Made by a program: the position numbers and the translations under genes
Assembly (NCBI RefSeq): GCF_028206995.1
Contig: NZ_JAQLFL010000011.1
Coordinates: 1 to 55,280 of the forward strand
From: Collinsella aerofaciens
GTDB taxonomy: Bacteria > Actinomycetota > Coriobacteriia > Coriobacteriales > Coriobacteriaceae
Length of the DNA: 55,280 nt
Direction of reading: 5' to 3'
The notes under the pieces: generated by a model
The model's database searches: none
What the model saw: only the letters and a program-made list of their open reading frames with translations
What the model was told of the DNA's origin: nothing
Part shown: piece by piece, positions 32,951 to 41,843 of the stretch
Position numbering within the stretch: position 1 is the first letter of the stretch
Layout of the letters: every line of letters starts with the position of its first letter

Positions 32951-34294
32951 TTAGTTGGCCATGACGCCTTCGGTCCAGGCCTCGACGTCCTCGATACGCA
33001 GGACGTTGGCGACCTCGGCCACGCAGTCGACGCTGGTAAGCTCGGCGGCGGCAGCCTGGACGTCCTTCTCGAGCGCGCGGTGCGTCAGGAAGATGACCGA
33101 GCAGGTATCGCTGGCGCCCGACTTGCCGTCTTCGACCTGGTTGATGAGCGAGATCGAGATGTTGTGCTTGGCAAAGATGTCGACCGTCTCGGACAGGGCG
33201 CCCACGCGGTCGGCGACCTTCAGGCGCACATAGTACTTGGTCTGGAGCTCGTCCATGGGCTTAAAGGCGAGGTTGTGGCCATAGGGCTCAATCTCGGGCA
33301 GCGGAGCCACGCCGCGGCTGATCTGCTCGGAGAGCGACAGGATGTCGCCCACGACGGCACTCGCGGTGGGGAAGGAGCCTGCGCCCGCACCGTAGAACAT
33401 GGTCTCGCCCACGGCGTCGCCTACCACGTAGACAGCGTTCATGGCGCCGTTGACCTTGGCGAGCATGTGATCGGCGGGGATCAGCGTGGGATGCACGCGG
33501 ACGTCGACGCCGGCGTCGGTGTTGCGGGCGATGCCGAGCAGCTTAATGGTGTAGCCGAGCTCGCGAGCCTGGGCGATATCCTCGGCGCCGATGGTGCGAA
33601 TACCCTGCTGGTATACGTCGTCGGTGGTCACGCGGGTGCCAAAGCCGATGGAGGCGAGGATGGCCGTCTTACTGGCGGCGTCGAAGCCGTCGACGTCGGC
33701 GGACGGGTCGGCCTCGGCGTAGCCCTTGGCCTGCGCGTCGGCAAGCACGTCGGCATAGTCGGCGCCCTCGGCGTCCATGCGCGACAGGATGTAGTTGGTG
33801 GTGCCGTTGAGGATGCCGGCGATGGTCAGGATCTTGTTGCCCACCAGGTCGTGCTCGAGCGTGCTCACGATGGGGATGCCACCGCCGCAGCTGGCCTCGC
33901 ACTTAATCTGCACGCCGCACGCGCGCGCCTTCTCGGCGAGCGTCTCGACATGACGGCCCAGCAGGGCCTTGTTGGCAGAGACGACGTGCTTGCCGTTCTC
34001 GAAAGCGGTGGTGAAGATCTCGGTCGCGGGGTGCTCGCCGCCGATGAGCTCGACGACGATATCGACGGCGGGGTCCGTGACGACGTCATGCCAGTCGCTC
34101 GTAAAGGCCTCGCGCTCAATACCGGCTGCTTCGGCCTGCTCCCAGGCAAGCGCACAGGCGCGGGTCAGCTTAAGGTCGATGCCGTAGGCGGCCAGGTACT
34201 CATCGTGGTGGCTCTTGATCAGACGGGCCACGCCGCCGCCGACGGTTCCCAGACCGATGAGGCCGACGTTCACGGTGCGCAGGGATTCGCTCAT
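32951..34294 (-). CDS. hom: Homoserine dehydrogenase with ACT domain
   Basis: 447 aa from ATG 34294 with an AAGGAG site; the frame extends 13 codons further without support. Converts aspartate semialdehyde to homoserine, on the way to threonine, methionine and isoleucine. NAD(P) motif VGLIGLGTVGGGVA, catalytic-region LIGGEHPATEIFTTAFENGKHVV(S)ANKALL and CEASCGGGIP, with NGTTNYIL. The C-terminal ACT domain (about 355-440, LKVADRVGALSETVDIFAKHNISI) allows feedback regulation, usually by threonine. Monocistronic; a possible -10 TAGAAT lies at 34349-34354. Confidence 0.92.
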   Translation of the reverse strand: MSESLRTVNVGLIGLGTVGGGVARLIKSHHDEYLAAYGIDLKLTRACALAWEQAEAAGIEREAFTSDWHDVVTDPAVDIVVELIGGEHPATEIFTTAFENGKHVVSANKALLGRHVETLAEKARACGVQIKCEASCGGGIPIVSTLEHDLVGNKILTIAGILNGTTNYILSRMDAEGADYADVLADAQAKGYAEADPSADVDGFDAASKTAILASIGFGTRVTTDDVYQQGIRTIGAEDIAQARELGYTIKLLGIARNTDAGVDVRVHPTLIPADHMLAKVNGAMNAVYVVGDAVGETMFYGAGAGSFPTASAVVGDILSLSEQISRGVAPLPEIEPYGHNLAFKPMDELQTKYYVRLKVADRVGALSETVDIFAKHNISISLINQVEDGKSGASDTCSVIFLTHRALEKDVQAAAAELTSVDCVAEVANVLRIEDVEAWTEGVMAN

Positions 34295-34544
34295 AGATAG
34301 CTCCTTCGTGCATCTTATAGATGGATTAACCAATTGCAGGTTGAGTGCATTCTAGCGTGAACCGAGGGCGTGTGCTTGCCAGGCAACAGGAGCCGCATAA
34401 AACGGCACCCCCGAAACGCTGCGGAAACATTGGAAAAACGCTCGCTACAAACGGAACTCCGTAACAAACTGTCAACGTTTGCACCATAAGGTTTGCCCTG
34501 TACCGCAAGACGGCCGCACCGCGGCCAGCGAAAAGGGGGACACC
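34295..34544. other. Divergent region between hom and livJ1
   Basis: 250 bases without a gene. A minus-strand -10 (TAGAAT, 34349-34354) likely serves hom. The 34400-34480 stretch is AT-richer and may hold the livJ promoter; no -35/-10 pair is clear. Confidence 0.35.
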
Positions 34545-35711
34545 ATGTTTAGCATCAACAACGTACTTAACCGCAGGAGTTTCTTGGCTGGCGCCGCGGC
34601 GCTCGGTGGCACCGCGGCGCTCGCTGGTTGCTCGTCGGGTGGCTCGGAGGGCGGCTCCGCCGATGACGGCAAGACCTTCAAGATCGGTGTCATCGGCCCT
34701 CTGACCGGCGCCGCGGCAACCTATGGCGTTTCGGCCGAGAAGGGTGCCAAGCTCGCCGCCAAGGATTTCTCGACCAAGGACCTCAAACTCTCGCTTAAGT
34801 CCGAGGATGACGTCGCTGACGGCGAGAAGGCTATCAACGCCTTCAATACCCTGTGTGACTGGGGCATGCAGGCGCTCGTCGGTCCGGTCACCACCGGTGC
34901 TGCCGTCGCTGTCTCGGGCGAGATTGCCGACGACATGCTCATGGTCACGCCCTCGGCCTCGTCTCTCGACGTCACCAAGGATAAGACCACGGTCTTTCAG
35001 GTTTGCTTCACCGATCCCACCATGGGCGCCAGCGCCGCGAAGTTCTTGGCCGAGAAGTACGCGGATGCCAAGATCGCCCTGTTCTACAACTCCGGCGATA
35101 CGTACAGCTCGGGTGTTGCCGATGCCTTTGCCGAGCAGGCCAAGGAGTCCAAACTTGATATCGTCGATACCGAGACCTTTAAGGACGATTCCTCCACGAG
35201 CTTTACCAACCAGCTCACCAAGGCCAAGGAGGCCGGCGCCACGCTCATCTTTGCGCCGATCTACTACACGCCGGCGTCCGTTTTGCTCAAGAACGCCAAG
35301 GACATGGGCTACGACATGACCCTCATGGGTACCGACGGCATGGACGGCCTACTCTCTGTGGAAGGCTTCGATACCTTTCTTGCCGAGGGCGTACTGCTCA
35401 TGACCCCGTTTTCGGCTGACGATGAGAAGAATGCCGACTTCGTCAAAGCCTATAAGGATGCCTACGACGAGACACCCAACCAGTTTGCCGCCGACGCCTA
35501 CGATTGCGTCCACGCCATTGTCGAGGCCATCGACAAGGCGGGGATTGACATTACGGCCGACGGTGCCGACATTGCCGGCGACCTTGCCAAGGCCATGCGC
35601 AAGATCAAGATCGAGGGCCTGACAGGCGAGCTGACGTGGAATGACGAGGGCCAGGTCGAAAAGCCCGCTACGGCCTATGTGATCCAGGACGGCAAGTACA
35701 TCGCCGCCTAA
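34545..35711 (+). CDS. livJ: Branched-chain amino acid ABC transporter substrate-binding lipoprotein, copy 1
   Basis: 388 aa from ATG 34545 with an AAAAGGGGG site; a longer frame (34479) is not supported. The leader NRRSFLAGAAALGGTAALAGC has a twin-arginine-like start and the lipobox LAGC, so it is lipidated and extracellular. Periplasmic-binding-type LivJ fold: FKIGVIGPLTGAAATYG, DDVADGEKAIN, QALVGPVTTGAAV, ALFYNSGDTYSSG, IFAPIYYTPASVLL. Close paralogue of the next gene; both are upstream of the permease genes. Confidence 0.9.
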   Translation: MFSINNVLNRRSFLAGAAALGGTAALAGCSSGGSEGGSADDGKTFKIGVIGPLTGAAATYGVSAEKGAKLAAKDFSTKDLKLSLKSEDDVADGEKAINAFNTLCDWGMQALVGPVTTGAAVAVSGEIADDMLMVTPSASSLDVTKDKTTVFQVCFTDPTMGASAAKFLAEKYADAKIALFYNSGDTYSSGVADAFAEQAKESKLDIVDTETFKDDSSTSFTNQLTKAKEAGATLIFAPIYYTPASVLLKNAKDMGYDMTLMGTDGMDGLLSVEGFDTFLAEGVLLMTPFSADDEKNADFVKAYKDAYDETPNQFAADAYDCVHAIVEAIDKAGIDITADGADIAGDLAKAMRKIKIEGLTGELTWNDEGQVEKPATAYVIQDGKYIAA

Positions 35712-35982
35712 GTGCGCATAAAGCGCGACCGGTGAGGCCGTTTTATTCAGGGAAGGGACGCCTGTAACAGAACGGAAACATTACTTTCACACAATAAAGT
35801 GGCCTTACTGCATAAAGTAATAGAAATACGCAGAATTATGGATAAATGAACAAATCCAAAGAAAAGTTGAAATAATCGCCACTTTCCTTAACTAAAGCGT
35901 CTAGTATTTTGCGAACGCCGAACACGGCGAAGGATGGCCTGTCGGGTAACCGAAACCCGACGAGATTTGAGAGGAGAGCCGC
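35712..35982. promoter_or_regulatory. AT-rich upstream region of the second livJ
   Basis: 271 bases, clearly AT-richer than the genes. Small palindromes TTACT...AGTAA (about 35815-35830) and CTTTcacacaatAAAG nearby are possible operators. Suggests that livJ2 has its own promoter. No strong -35/-10 pair is called. Confidence 0.4.
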
Positions 35983-37170
35983 ATGTCGAGCCTCACCGGT
36001 AAGTCATTGAACCCTGTTATGAATCGCAGGAGCGTTATCGCGAGCGCAGCAGGTCTGGGGGCGATGTCCATTCTAGCCGGCTGCTCCTCCAACGGCGGCG
36101 ATAGCGGTTCCGCTTCGGGCGACGCTTCGTTTAAGATCGGCACCATCGGCCCGCTGACCGGTGCCAACGCGTCCTACGGCAAGTCCGTTACCCAGGGTGT
36201 CGAGCTTGGCTGCAAGGATTTCTCGACCAAGGAGCTGCCGCTTGCCAGCAAGGCCGAGGATGACCAGGCCGACGGCGAGAAGGCCGTCAACGCCTTCAAC
36301 ACCCTGCTCGACTGGGGCATGCAGGCCCTCGTCGGCCCGACCACCACGGGTGCGTCGGTTGCCGTTGCCGCCGAGTGCGGTAACGACCCCAAGACGTTCA
36401 TGATCACCCCGTCCGCGTCCTCCGAGGACGTCACCGACGGCAAGGATTGCGTCTTCCAGGTTTGCTTCACCGACCCCAACCAGGGTGTCAACGCTGCCAA
36501 GTTCCTGGCGCAGAAGTATGCGGACGAGAAGTTCGTGCTGTTCTATAACTCCGGCGACGCATATTCTTCGGGCATCGCAGATTCCTTTAAGGCCCAGGCC
36601 GCTGAGTCCAAGCTCGAGATTGTTGACGAGGAGACCTTTAAGGACGACTCCGCCACGAGCTTTACGAACCAGCTGACCAAGGCCAAGCAGGCCGGCGCCA
36701 CCATGATCTTTGCGCCGATCTACTACACGCCGGCGTCCGTCCTGCTCAAGAACGCCAAGGACATGGGCTACGACGTCAAGATGATGGGCTGCGACGGCAT
36801 GGACGGCATCCTGGGCGTTGAGGGCTTCGATACCTCTCTTGCTGAGGGTCTGCTGCTCATGACCCCGTTCTCCGCCGACGACGAGAAGAACGCCGACTTC
36901 GTCAACGCTTACAAGGATAAGTACGGCGATACCCCCGACCAGTTTGCCGCCGACGCCTACGATGGCGTGCACGCGGTGGCCGAGGCCCTCAAGGAGGCCG
37001 GTCTTGGTGTCGACGCCGACCCGACCGAGGCCGCCGAGAAGCTGTCCAAGGCTATGCTCAAGATTACCGTTGACGGTCTGACCGGCAAGCTCACCTGGAA
37101 CGATAAGGGCCAGGTCCAGAAGGAGCCCACGGCGTACGTCATCACCGACGGCAAGTACGTACAGGCCTAA
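35983..37170 (+). CDS. livJ: Branched-chain amino acid ABC transporter substrate-binding lipoprotein, copy 2
   Basis: 395 aa, ATG 35983 after GAGAGGAGAG. Lipoprotein leader with NRRSVIASAAGLGAMSILAGC (lipobox LAGC). Same fold as copy 1 with long stretches nearly identical (for example IFAPIYYTPASVLLKNAKDMGYD), but different at the N-terminal lobe and around the ligand region (NPNQGVNAAKF versus TMGASAAKF). Two binding proteins feeding one permease often differ in amino acid preference, inferred here. Confidence 0.9.
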   Translation: MSSLTGKSLNPVMNRRSVIASAAGLGAMSILAGCSSNGGDSGSASGDASFKIGTIGPLTGANASYGKSVTQGVELGCKDFSTKELPLASKAEDDQADGEKAVNAFNTLLDWGMQALVGPTTTGASVAVAAECGNDPKTFMITPSASSEDVTDGKDCVFQVCFTDPNQGVNAAKFLAQKYADEKFVLFYNSGDAYSSGIADSFKAQAAESKLEIVDEETFKDDSATSFTNQLTKAKQAGATMIFAPIYYTPASVLLKNAKDMGYDVKMMGCDGMDGILGVEGFDTSLAEGLLLMTPFSADDEKNADFVNAYKDKYGDTPDQFAADAYDGVHAVAEALKEAGLGVDADPTEAAEKLSKAMLKITVDGLTGKLTWNDKGQVQKEPTAYVITDGKYVQA

Positions 37171-37202
37171 TTGGCCGCCTTACATAGAGCGGTTTTGATC
37201 CC

Positions 37203-37263
37203 AAGCAGGGGAGGTTTTGGCCTTCCCTGCTTGCTTGGTATCTAGGGACGATGTAACGTCCCT
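37203..37263 (+). promoter_or_regulatory. Two hairpins between livJ2 and livH
   Basis: First, a 12-base stem with one G-T pair (37203-37214 with 37221-37232). Second, a 7-base stem (37244-37250 with 37257-37263) followed by GTTT. They probably stabilise the livJ mRNA end and reduce readthrough into the permease genes, a common way to make binding protein in excess. Confidence 0.55.
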
Positions 37264-37309
37264 GTTTCATACATCAACTGGAAACCTATTCGAAAGGGGG
37301 ATGTGGAAC

Positions 37310-38191
37310 ATGACGGTCTTTATCCAATACCTGGTCAACGGCCTGTCCATGGGCAGCGTCTACGCCATCATCGCGTTGGGCTACACCATGGTCTACGGTA
37401 TCGCCAAGATGCTGAACTTCGCTCACGGCGACGTCATCATGGTCGGTGCCTATGTCTCGTTCTGCGCCACGTCGTATCTCGGCCTCCCGGGCTGGGTATC
37501 TGTAATTCTTTCTTGTGTGGTCTGCACGGTTCTCGGCGTTCTCATTGAGGGTCTGGCCTATAAGCCGCTGCGCCAAGCAGGCCCGCTGGCCGTTCTGATC
37601 ACGGCTATCGGCGTGTCTTACTTCCTGCAGAACGCCGCGCAGCTTCTGTGGGGCGCCACGCCCAAGAACTTCACTTCGCTCGTCACCTTCCAGGTGCCGG
37701 AGTTCTTGGCCAAGTTCAACGTAAGCGCCGTCTCGCTCGTCACCATCGTCGCCTGCCTGGTTATCATGGCCGGCCTGATGTTCTTTACAGGTAAGACCAA
37801 GATGGGCAAGGCCATGCGCGCCGTGTCCGAGGACAAGGCCGCCGCTCAGCTCATGGGCATCAACGTCAACCGCACCATCTCGATGACGTTTGCCATCGGC
37901 TCGGCGCTTGCCGCCATCGCCGGCGTGCTCCTGTGCTCCTACTCGCCGGTGCTGCAGCCCACGACGGGTGCCATGCCTGGCATCAAGGCCTTCGACGCCG
38001 CCGTCTTCGGCGGCATCGGCTCCATCCCCGGTGCCTTTGTCGGTGGCATTCTCATCGGCATCATCGAGGCGATGGCGCAGGCTTACATTTCCACGAGCCT
38101 TGCCAACTCCATCGTCTTTGGTGTTTTGATCATCGTCCTGCTCGTCAAGCCTGCCGGCCTCTTGGGCAAGTACGTCCCCGAGAAGGTGTAG
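37310..38191 (+). CDS. livH: Branched-chain amino acid ABC permease LivH
   Basis: 293 aa from ATG 37310, nine bases after GGGGG. Membrane permease with the LivH start FIQYLVNGLSMGSVYAIIALG, MLNFAHGDVIMVGAY, and the EAA loop AVSEDKAAAQLMGINV. Ends abutting livM. Confidence 0.92.
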   Translation: MTVFIQYLVNGLSMGSVYAIIALGYTMVYGIAKMLNFAHGDVIMVGAYVSFCATSYLGLPGWVSVILSCVVCTVLGVLIEGLAYKPLRQAGPLAVLITAIGVSYFLQNAAQLLWGATPKNFTSLVTFQVPEFLAKFNVSAVSLVTIVACLVIMAGLMFFTGKTKMGKAMRAVSEDKAAAQLMGINVNRTISMTFAIGSALAAIAGVLLCSYSPVLQPTTGAMPGIKAFDAAVFGGIGSIPGAFVGGILIGIIEAMAQAYISTSLANSIVFGVLIIVLLVKPAGLLGKYVPEKV

Positions 38192-39280
38192 GTGAGCGTT
38201 ATGAAGTTTCTTAAAGACAAGCAGACGCGTCACGACTTTGTCACGTACGCCATGTGCATCGTGGCCTTCGCCATCGTGTTCTTTATGCAGTCTAACCACA
38301 TGATTCCGCGCATGATCGCCGGTCAGCTGGTTCCCATCACGGCCTATATCGTCATGGCCATTTCCCTCAACCTCGTCGTCGGCATCGCGGGCGACCTGTC
38401 GCTGGGCCACGCAGGCTTTATGAGTGTCGGCGCCTATACGGGAATCGTCACCGCCGTCGCGCTGGAGAGCGCCGTTCCCTCCGATCCGGTTCGCCTTATC
38501 ATCAGTATCGTGGTCGGCGCCATCGCTGCCGCCATCCTGGGCTTCTTGATTGGCATCCCGGTCCTGCGCCTGAGCGGCGACTATCTGGCTATCGTGACCC
38601 TGGCTTTTGGCGAGATCATCAAAGAGATCGTCACCTGCCTCATTGTGGGCGTCGACTCCCGCGGCCTGCACGTGATCTTTAACATCACGGGCAACTCTAC
38701 GATCGACGACCTGCACCTGCTCGAGGACGGCACCGCCATCATCAAGGGCGCCCAGGGCGCCTCGGGCGTGTCGACGTACTCGACCTTCCTCGCCGGTGCC
38801 ATCCTGGTCATGGTCGCACTCGTGATCGTGCTCAACCTGGTTCGCAGCCGTACCGGCCGTGCCATTATGGCCGTGCGCGATAACAAGATTGCAGCCGAGT
38901 CCGTAGGCATCTCCGTCACCGAGTACCGCATGATCGCCTTCGTGGTTTCCGCTGCCCTCGCCGGTGCCGCCGGAGCCCTCTTCGGCGGTAACTTCTCGCA
39001 GCTCTCCGCCACCAAGTTCGACTTCAACACGTCCATTCTCATCCTGGTGTTCGTGGTCCTGGGCGGTCTGGGCAATATGCGCGGCTCCGTCATCGCGGCG
39101 GCGCTGCTCACGGTGCTTCCCGAGCTGCTTCGTCAGTTCTCGGACTACCGCATGCTCATCTACGCCATCGTGCTGATCCTGGTCATGATTTTTACCAACA
39201 ACCCGCAGCTCAAGGCGTTCTTCGGTCGCGTCAAGGACCGCTTTGCTTCCAAGAAGGAGGTGGCAGCCGATGCCCAGTAA
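38192..39280 (+). CDS. livM: Branched-chain amino acid ABC permease LivM
   Basis: 362 aa; GTG 38192 directly follows the livH stop, with ATG 38201 as an alternative start. Polytopic permease: SLNLVVGIAGDLSLGHAGFM, PVLRLSGDYLAIVTLAFGEI, and the EAA loop AVRDNKIAAESVGISVTEYR. Overlaps livG by 11 bases. Confidence 0.92.
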   Translation: MSVMKFLKDKQTRHDFVTYAMCIVAFAIVFFMQSNHMIPRMIAGQLVPITAYIVMAISLNLVVGIAGDLSLGHAGFMSVGAYTGIVTAVALESAVPSDPVRLIISIVVGAIAAAILGFLIGIPVLRLSGDYLAIVTLAFGEIIKEIVTCLIVGVDSRGLHVIFNITGNSTIDDLHLLEDGTAIIKGAQGASGVSTYSTFLAGAILVMVALVIVLNLVRSRTGRAIMAVRDNKIAAESVGISVTEYRMIAFVVSAALAGAAGALFGGNFSQLSATKFDFNTSILILVFVVLGGLGNMRGSVIAAALLTVLPELLRQFSDYRMLIYAIVLILVMIFTNNPQLKAFFGRVKDRFASKKEVAADAQ

Positions 39281-40130
39281 ATTTGAGTTCAAGAAGGGCA
39301 AGATGGTCCCGTATCCTTCTGGCGCCATCGTTCCCGATCGTGACCTGGGCGAGCGCCCTGCACTCGAGTGCATCCACCTGGGCATTGAGTTCGGTGGCCT
39401 TAAGGCAGTCGACGACTTTAGCCTGACTATCGGCAAGACCGAGATCGCCGGTCTGATCGGTCCCAACGGCGCCGGCAAGACCACGGTCTTCAACCTGCTC
39501 ACCAAGGTGTACCAGCCCACGCATGGCACCATCCTGCTCGACGGCGAGGACACCTCGGGCAAGTCGGTCTACCAGGTCAACCGCATGGGTATTGCCCGTA
39601 CCTTCCAGAACATTCGCCTATTCAACACCATGACGGTGGAGGATAACGTCAAGGTCGGCCTGCATAACCAGGAGCGTTACTCCGGCTTTGAGGGCGTGCT
39701 GCGCCTGCCGACGTATTGGAAGCACGAGAAGGCTGCTCACGAGCGCGCCATGGAGCTGCTGTCCATCTTTGATATGGAGCATCTGGCAAACGAGCAGGCC
39801 GGATCGCTGCCTTACGGCGCTCAGCGTCGTCTGGAGATCGTCCGCGCGCTTGCCACCAACCCCAAGCTACTGCTGCTCGACGAGCCTGCTGCCGGCATGA
39901 ACCCGTCTGAGACCGCGGAGCTCATGGAGAACATCGTCAAGATTCGCGACACCTTTGGCATTGCCATCATGCTTATCGAGCATGATATGTCGCTCGTTAT
40001 GAACATCTGCGAGGGCATCTGCGTGCTCAACTTTGGTAAGGTCATCGCCAAGGGCACGGCAGAGGAAATCCAGAACAACGACGCTGTTATTGAGGCATAT
40101 CTGGGCAAGCAGGATAAGGGGGAGAACTAA
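39270..40130 (+). CDS. livG: Branched-chain amino acid ABC ATPase LivG
   Basis: 286 aa from ATG 39270 after AAGAAGGAGG. Walker A GPNGAGKTT, LivG-type signature LPYGAQRRLEIVRAL (in place of LSGGQ), Walker B LLLLDEPAAGMNP, switch His in IEHDM. A basic N-terminal extension of about 35 residues precedes the ATPase domain. Confidence 0.93.
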   Translation: MPSKFEFKKGKMVPYPSGAIVPDRDLGERPALECIHLGIEFGGLKAVDDFSLTIGKTEIAGLIGPNGAGKTTVFNLLTKVYQPTHGTILLDGEDTSGKSVYQVNRMGIARTFQNIRLFNTMTVEDNVKVGLHNQERYSGFEGVLRLPTYWKHEKAAHERAMELLSIFDMEHLANEQAGSLPYGAQRRLEIVRALATNPKLLLLDEPAAGMNPSETAELMENIVKIRDTFGIAIMLIEHDMSLVMNICEGICVLNFGKVIAKGTAEEIQNNDAVIEAYLGKQDKGEN

Positions 40131-40844
40131 ATGGCAGAGCCGATGCTTTCCGTCTACAACATCAACGTCTGGTACGGCGCCATCCACGCCATTAAGGACA
40201 TCTCCTTTAACGTTAACGAGGGCGAGATCGTGGCCTTGATTGGTGCCAACGGTGCCGGCAAGTCCACAACGCTCAAGACCGTCTCGGGCCTGCTGCGTTC
40301 CAAGACCGGTTCCATCAAGTTTATGGGCGAGGACATTACCCATACGCCCGCCGACAAGCTGGTTGGTAAGGGCCTGGCTCAGGTCCCCGAGGGTCGTCGC
40401 GCCTTTTTGCAGATGACGGTCGAGGAGAACCTGGAGATGGGTGCCTATACGCAGCCCAAGTCCACGGTGGCTCCGGGCCTGGAGCGCGTCTACGAGCAGT
40501 TCCCGCGCCTGAAGGAACGTCGTCGCCAGGTCGCCGGCACCCTTTCGGGCGGCGAGCAGCAGATGCTCGTTATGGGGCGCGCCCTTATGAGTAACCCCAA
40601 ACTGCTTATGCTCGACGAACCTTCCATGGGTCTGGCACCGATTCTGATCGAACAGATCTTCCAGATTGTCGAGGACCTGCACAAGGCCGGTACCACGGTA
40701 CTTCTGGTCGAGCAAAACGCGCAGATGGCGCTTTCCATCGCCACGCGCGGTTACGTGCTCGAGACCGGCAAAATCACCATGACCGGCACCGGTCAAGAGC
40801 TGCTGCACGACGATAACGTCCGCAAGGCCTATCTGGGTGGCTAG
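40131..40844 (+). CDS. livF: Branched-chain amino acid ABC ATPase LivF
   Basis: 237 aa, ATG right after the livG stop. Walker A GANGAGKST, signature LSGGEQQMLVMGRAL, Walker B LLMLDEPSMGLAP and EQNAQMAL switch. Last gene of the Liv operon. Confidence 0.94.
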   Translation: MAEPMLSVYNINVWYGAIHAIKDISFNVNEGEIVALIGANGAGKSTTLKTVSGLLRSKTGSIKFMGEDITHTPADKLVGKGLAQVPEGRRAFLQMTVEENLEMGAYTQPKSTVAPGLERVYEQFPRLKERRRQVAGTLSGGEQQMLVMGRALMSNPKLLMLDEPSMGLAPILIEQIFQIVEDLHKAGTTVLLVEQNAQMALSIATRGYVLETGKITMTGTGQELLHDDNVRKAYLGG

Positions 40845-40849
40845 GAGGT

Positions 40850-40987
40850 TCCGCCGTTCTACCGAACGGCGGACCAGTCGACGCTGCGCGGGCACCAGAG
40901 CGACAACTTGTCATTCAAAGAGGGCGGCATGACCAGAAGGTCTATGCCGTCCTCTTTTCATGCCAATTTGTTCGCTCTGGTGCCCGC
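40850..40987 (+). terminator. Nested terminator palindrome after the Liv operon
   Basis: A short 10-base stem at 40850-40873 is followed by an inner hairpin 40917-40958 (14-base stem with one G-T pair, plus GACC/GGTC) ending in TTTT. An outer 16-base inverted repeat (40888-40903 with 40972-40987) encloses the inner hairpin. The inner hairpin is a good terminator; the outer stem is unusual. Confidence 0.75.
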
Positions 40988-41038
40988 TCGCTGTCCGTCC
41001 TCTGCCTGCGGCGTTACTTTGGTTCTGCCCCCTTTATG

Positions 41039-41101
41039 TTGCGGTGGAATAGGGACTAAATGGGAGTCTAAGAGGCCAAAACAGTCCCTATTCCACCGCA
41101 A
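41039..41101. repeat. Perfect 19-base inverted repeat
   Basis: Arms 41039-41057 and 41083-41101 are exact reverse complements, with a 25-base loop. The sequence (TTGCGGTGGAATAGGGACT) is unrelated to the flanking genes and has no T-run, so it does not look like a terminator. Lies 60 bases before cutC. Confidence 0.7.
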
Positions 41102-41162
41102 CTTCATGGGGATGTGTGAAAATGCCCGTCGGAAAACATCTGCTGTCTTTGGGGGTCTATCT

Positions 41163-41840
41163 ATGGTGTACGAGTTTTGTGCCGAGAACTTTGAGCGGGT
41201 GCCGGCGGCTATCGATGCCGGTGCAAGGCGTATCGAGCTGTGCGACAACCTTGCCGTTGGTGGCACCACGCCTTCGGCCGGCGTTATCAGCGCTACGACC
41301 AACTATGCCCACGAGCACGATGCACGGGTGATGTGCATGATTCGCCCGCGTGGCGGCGACTTTCACTACAACCAGGACGAGCTGCGTATGATGGAGATGG
41401 ACCTGGGCCTTGCCGTGAGCGCCGGCGTTGACGGCTTGGTCTTTGGCTGCTGCAAGCCCTGCGCTGGCGGATGGGCGCTCGACGAACTTACGCTTGGCGC
41501 CCTCGTGATGGCTGCGGGCTGCGCGACCGAGGAATGTAAGCGTGAGCCCATCGACATCACCTTCCACATGGCGTTTGACCAGCTCTCGCCCGAGGCTCAA
41601 CTCGATGCCGTCGACACACTCGCCGATTGCGGCGTTACGCGCATCCTGACGCACGGCGGTGCCGCCGGCACGCCGATCGAGGACAACCTGGAGCATCTGT
41701 CGCGTCTTATCGAGTGTGCGGGAGACCGCCTGACCATCCTTCCCGGCGGCGGCATTTCCACGGCCAACCGCGATACCGTGGCGGCGGCACTGGGCGTCTC
41801 CGAGCTCCATGGCACCAAGATTGTGCCGCTGGAGGTATAA
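41163..41840 (+). CDS. cutC: CutC family protein
   Basis: 225 aa, ATG 41163 after GGGGG. TIM-barrel CutC signatures: FCAENFE, GARRIELCDNLAVGGTTPS, MIRPRGGDFHYN, FHMAFDQ, LTHGG and ILPGGGI. Historically linked to copper tolerance; its actual activity is unclear. The next gene starts three bases after its stop. Confidence 0.92.
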   Translation: MVYEFCAENFERVPAAIDAGARRIELCDNLAVGGTTPSAGVISATTNYAHEHDARVMCMIRPRGGDFHYNQDELRMMEMDLGLAVSAGVDGLVFGCCKPCAGGWALDELTLGALVMAAGCATEECKREPIDITFHMAFDQLSPEAQLDAVDTLADCGVTRILTHGGAAGTPIEDNLEHLSRLIECAGDRLTILPGGGISTANRDTVAAALGVSELHGTKIVPLEV

Positions 41841-41843
41841 CCC

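Noticed and set aside
37286..39562. 758-aa minus-strand frame over livH and livM
   Set aside because: Asp/His/Gly-rich composition antisense to membrane proteins; no RBS or domain.
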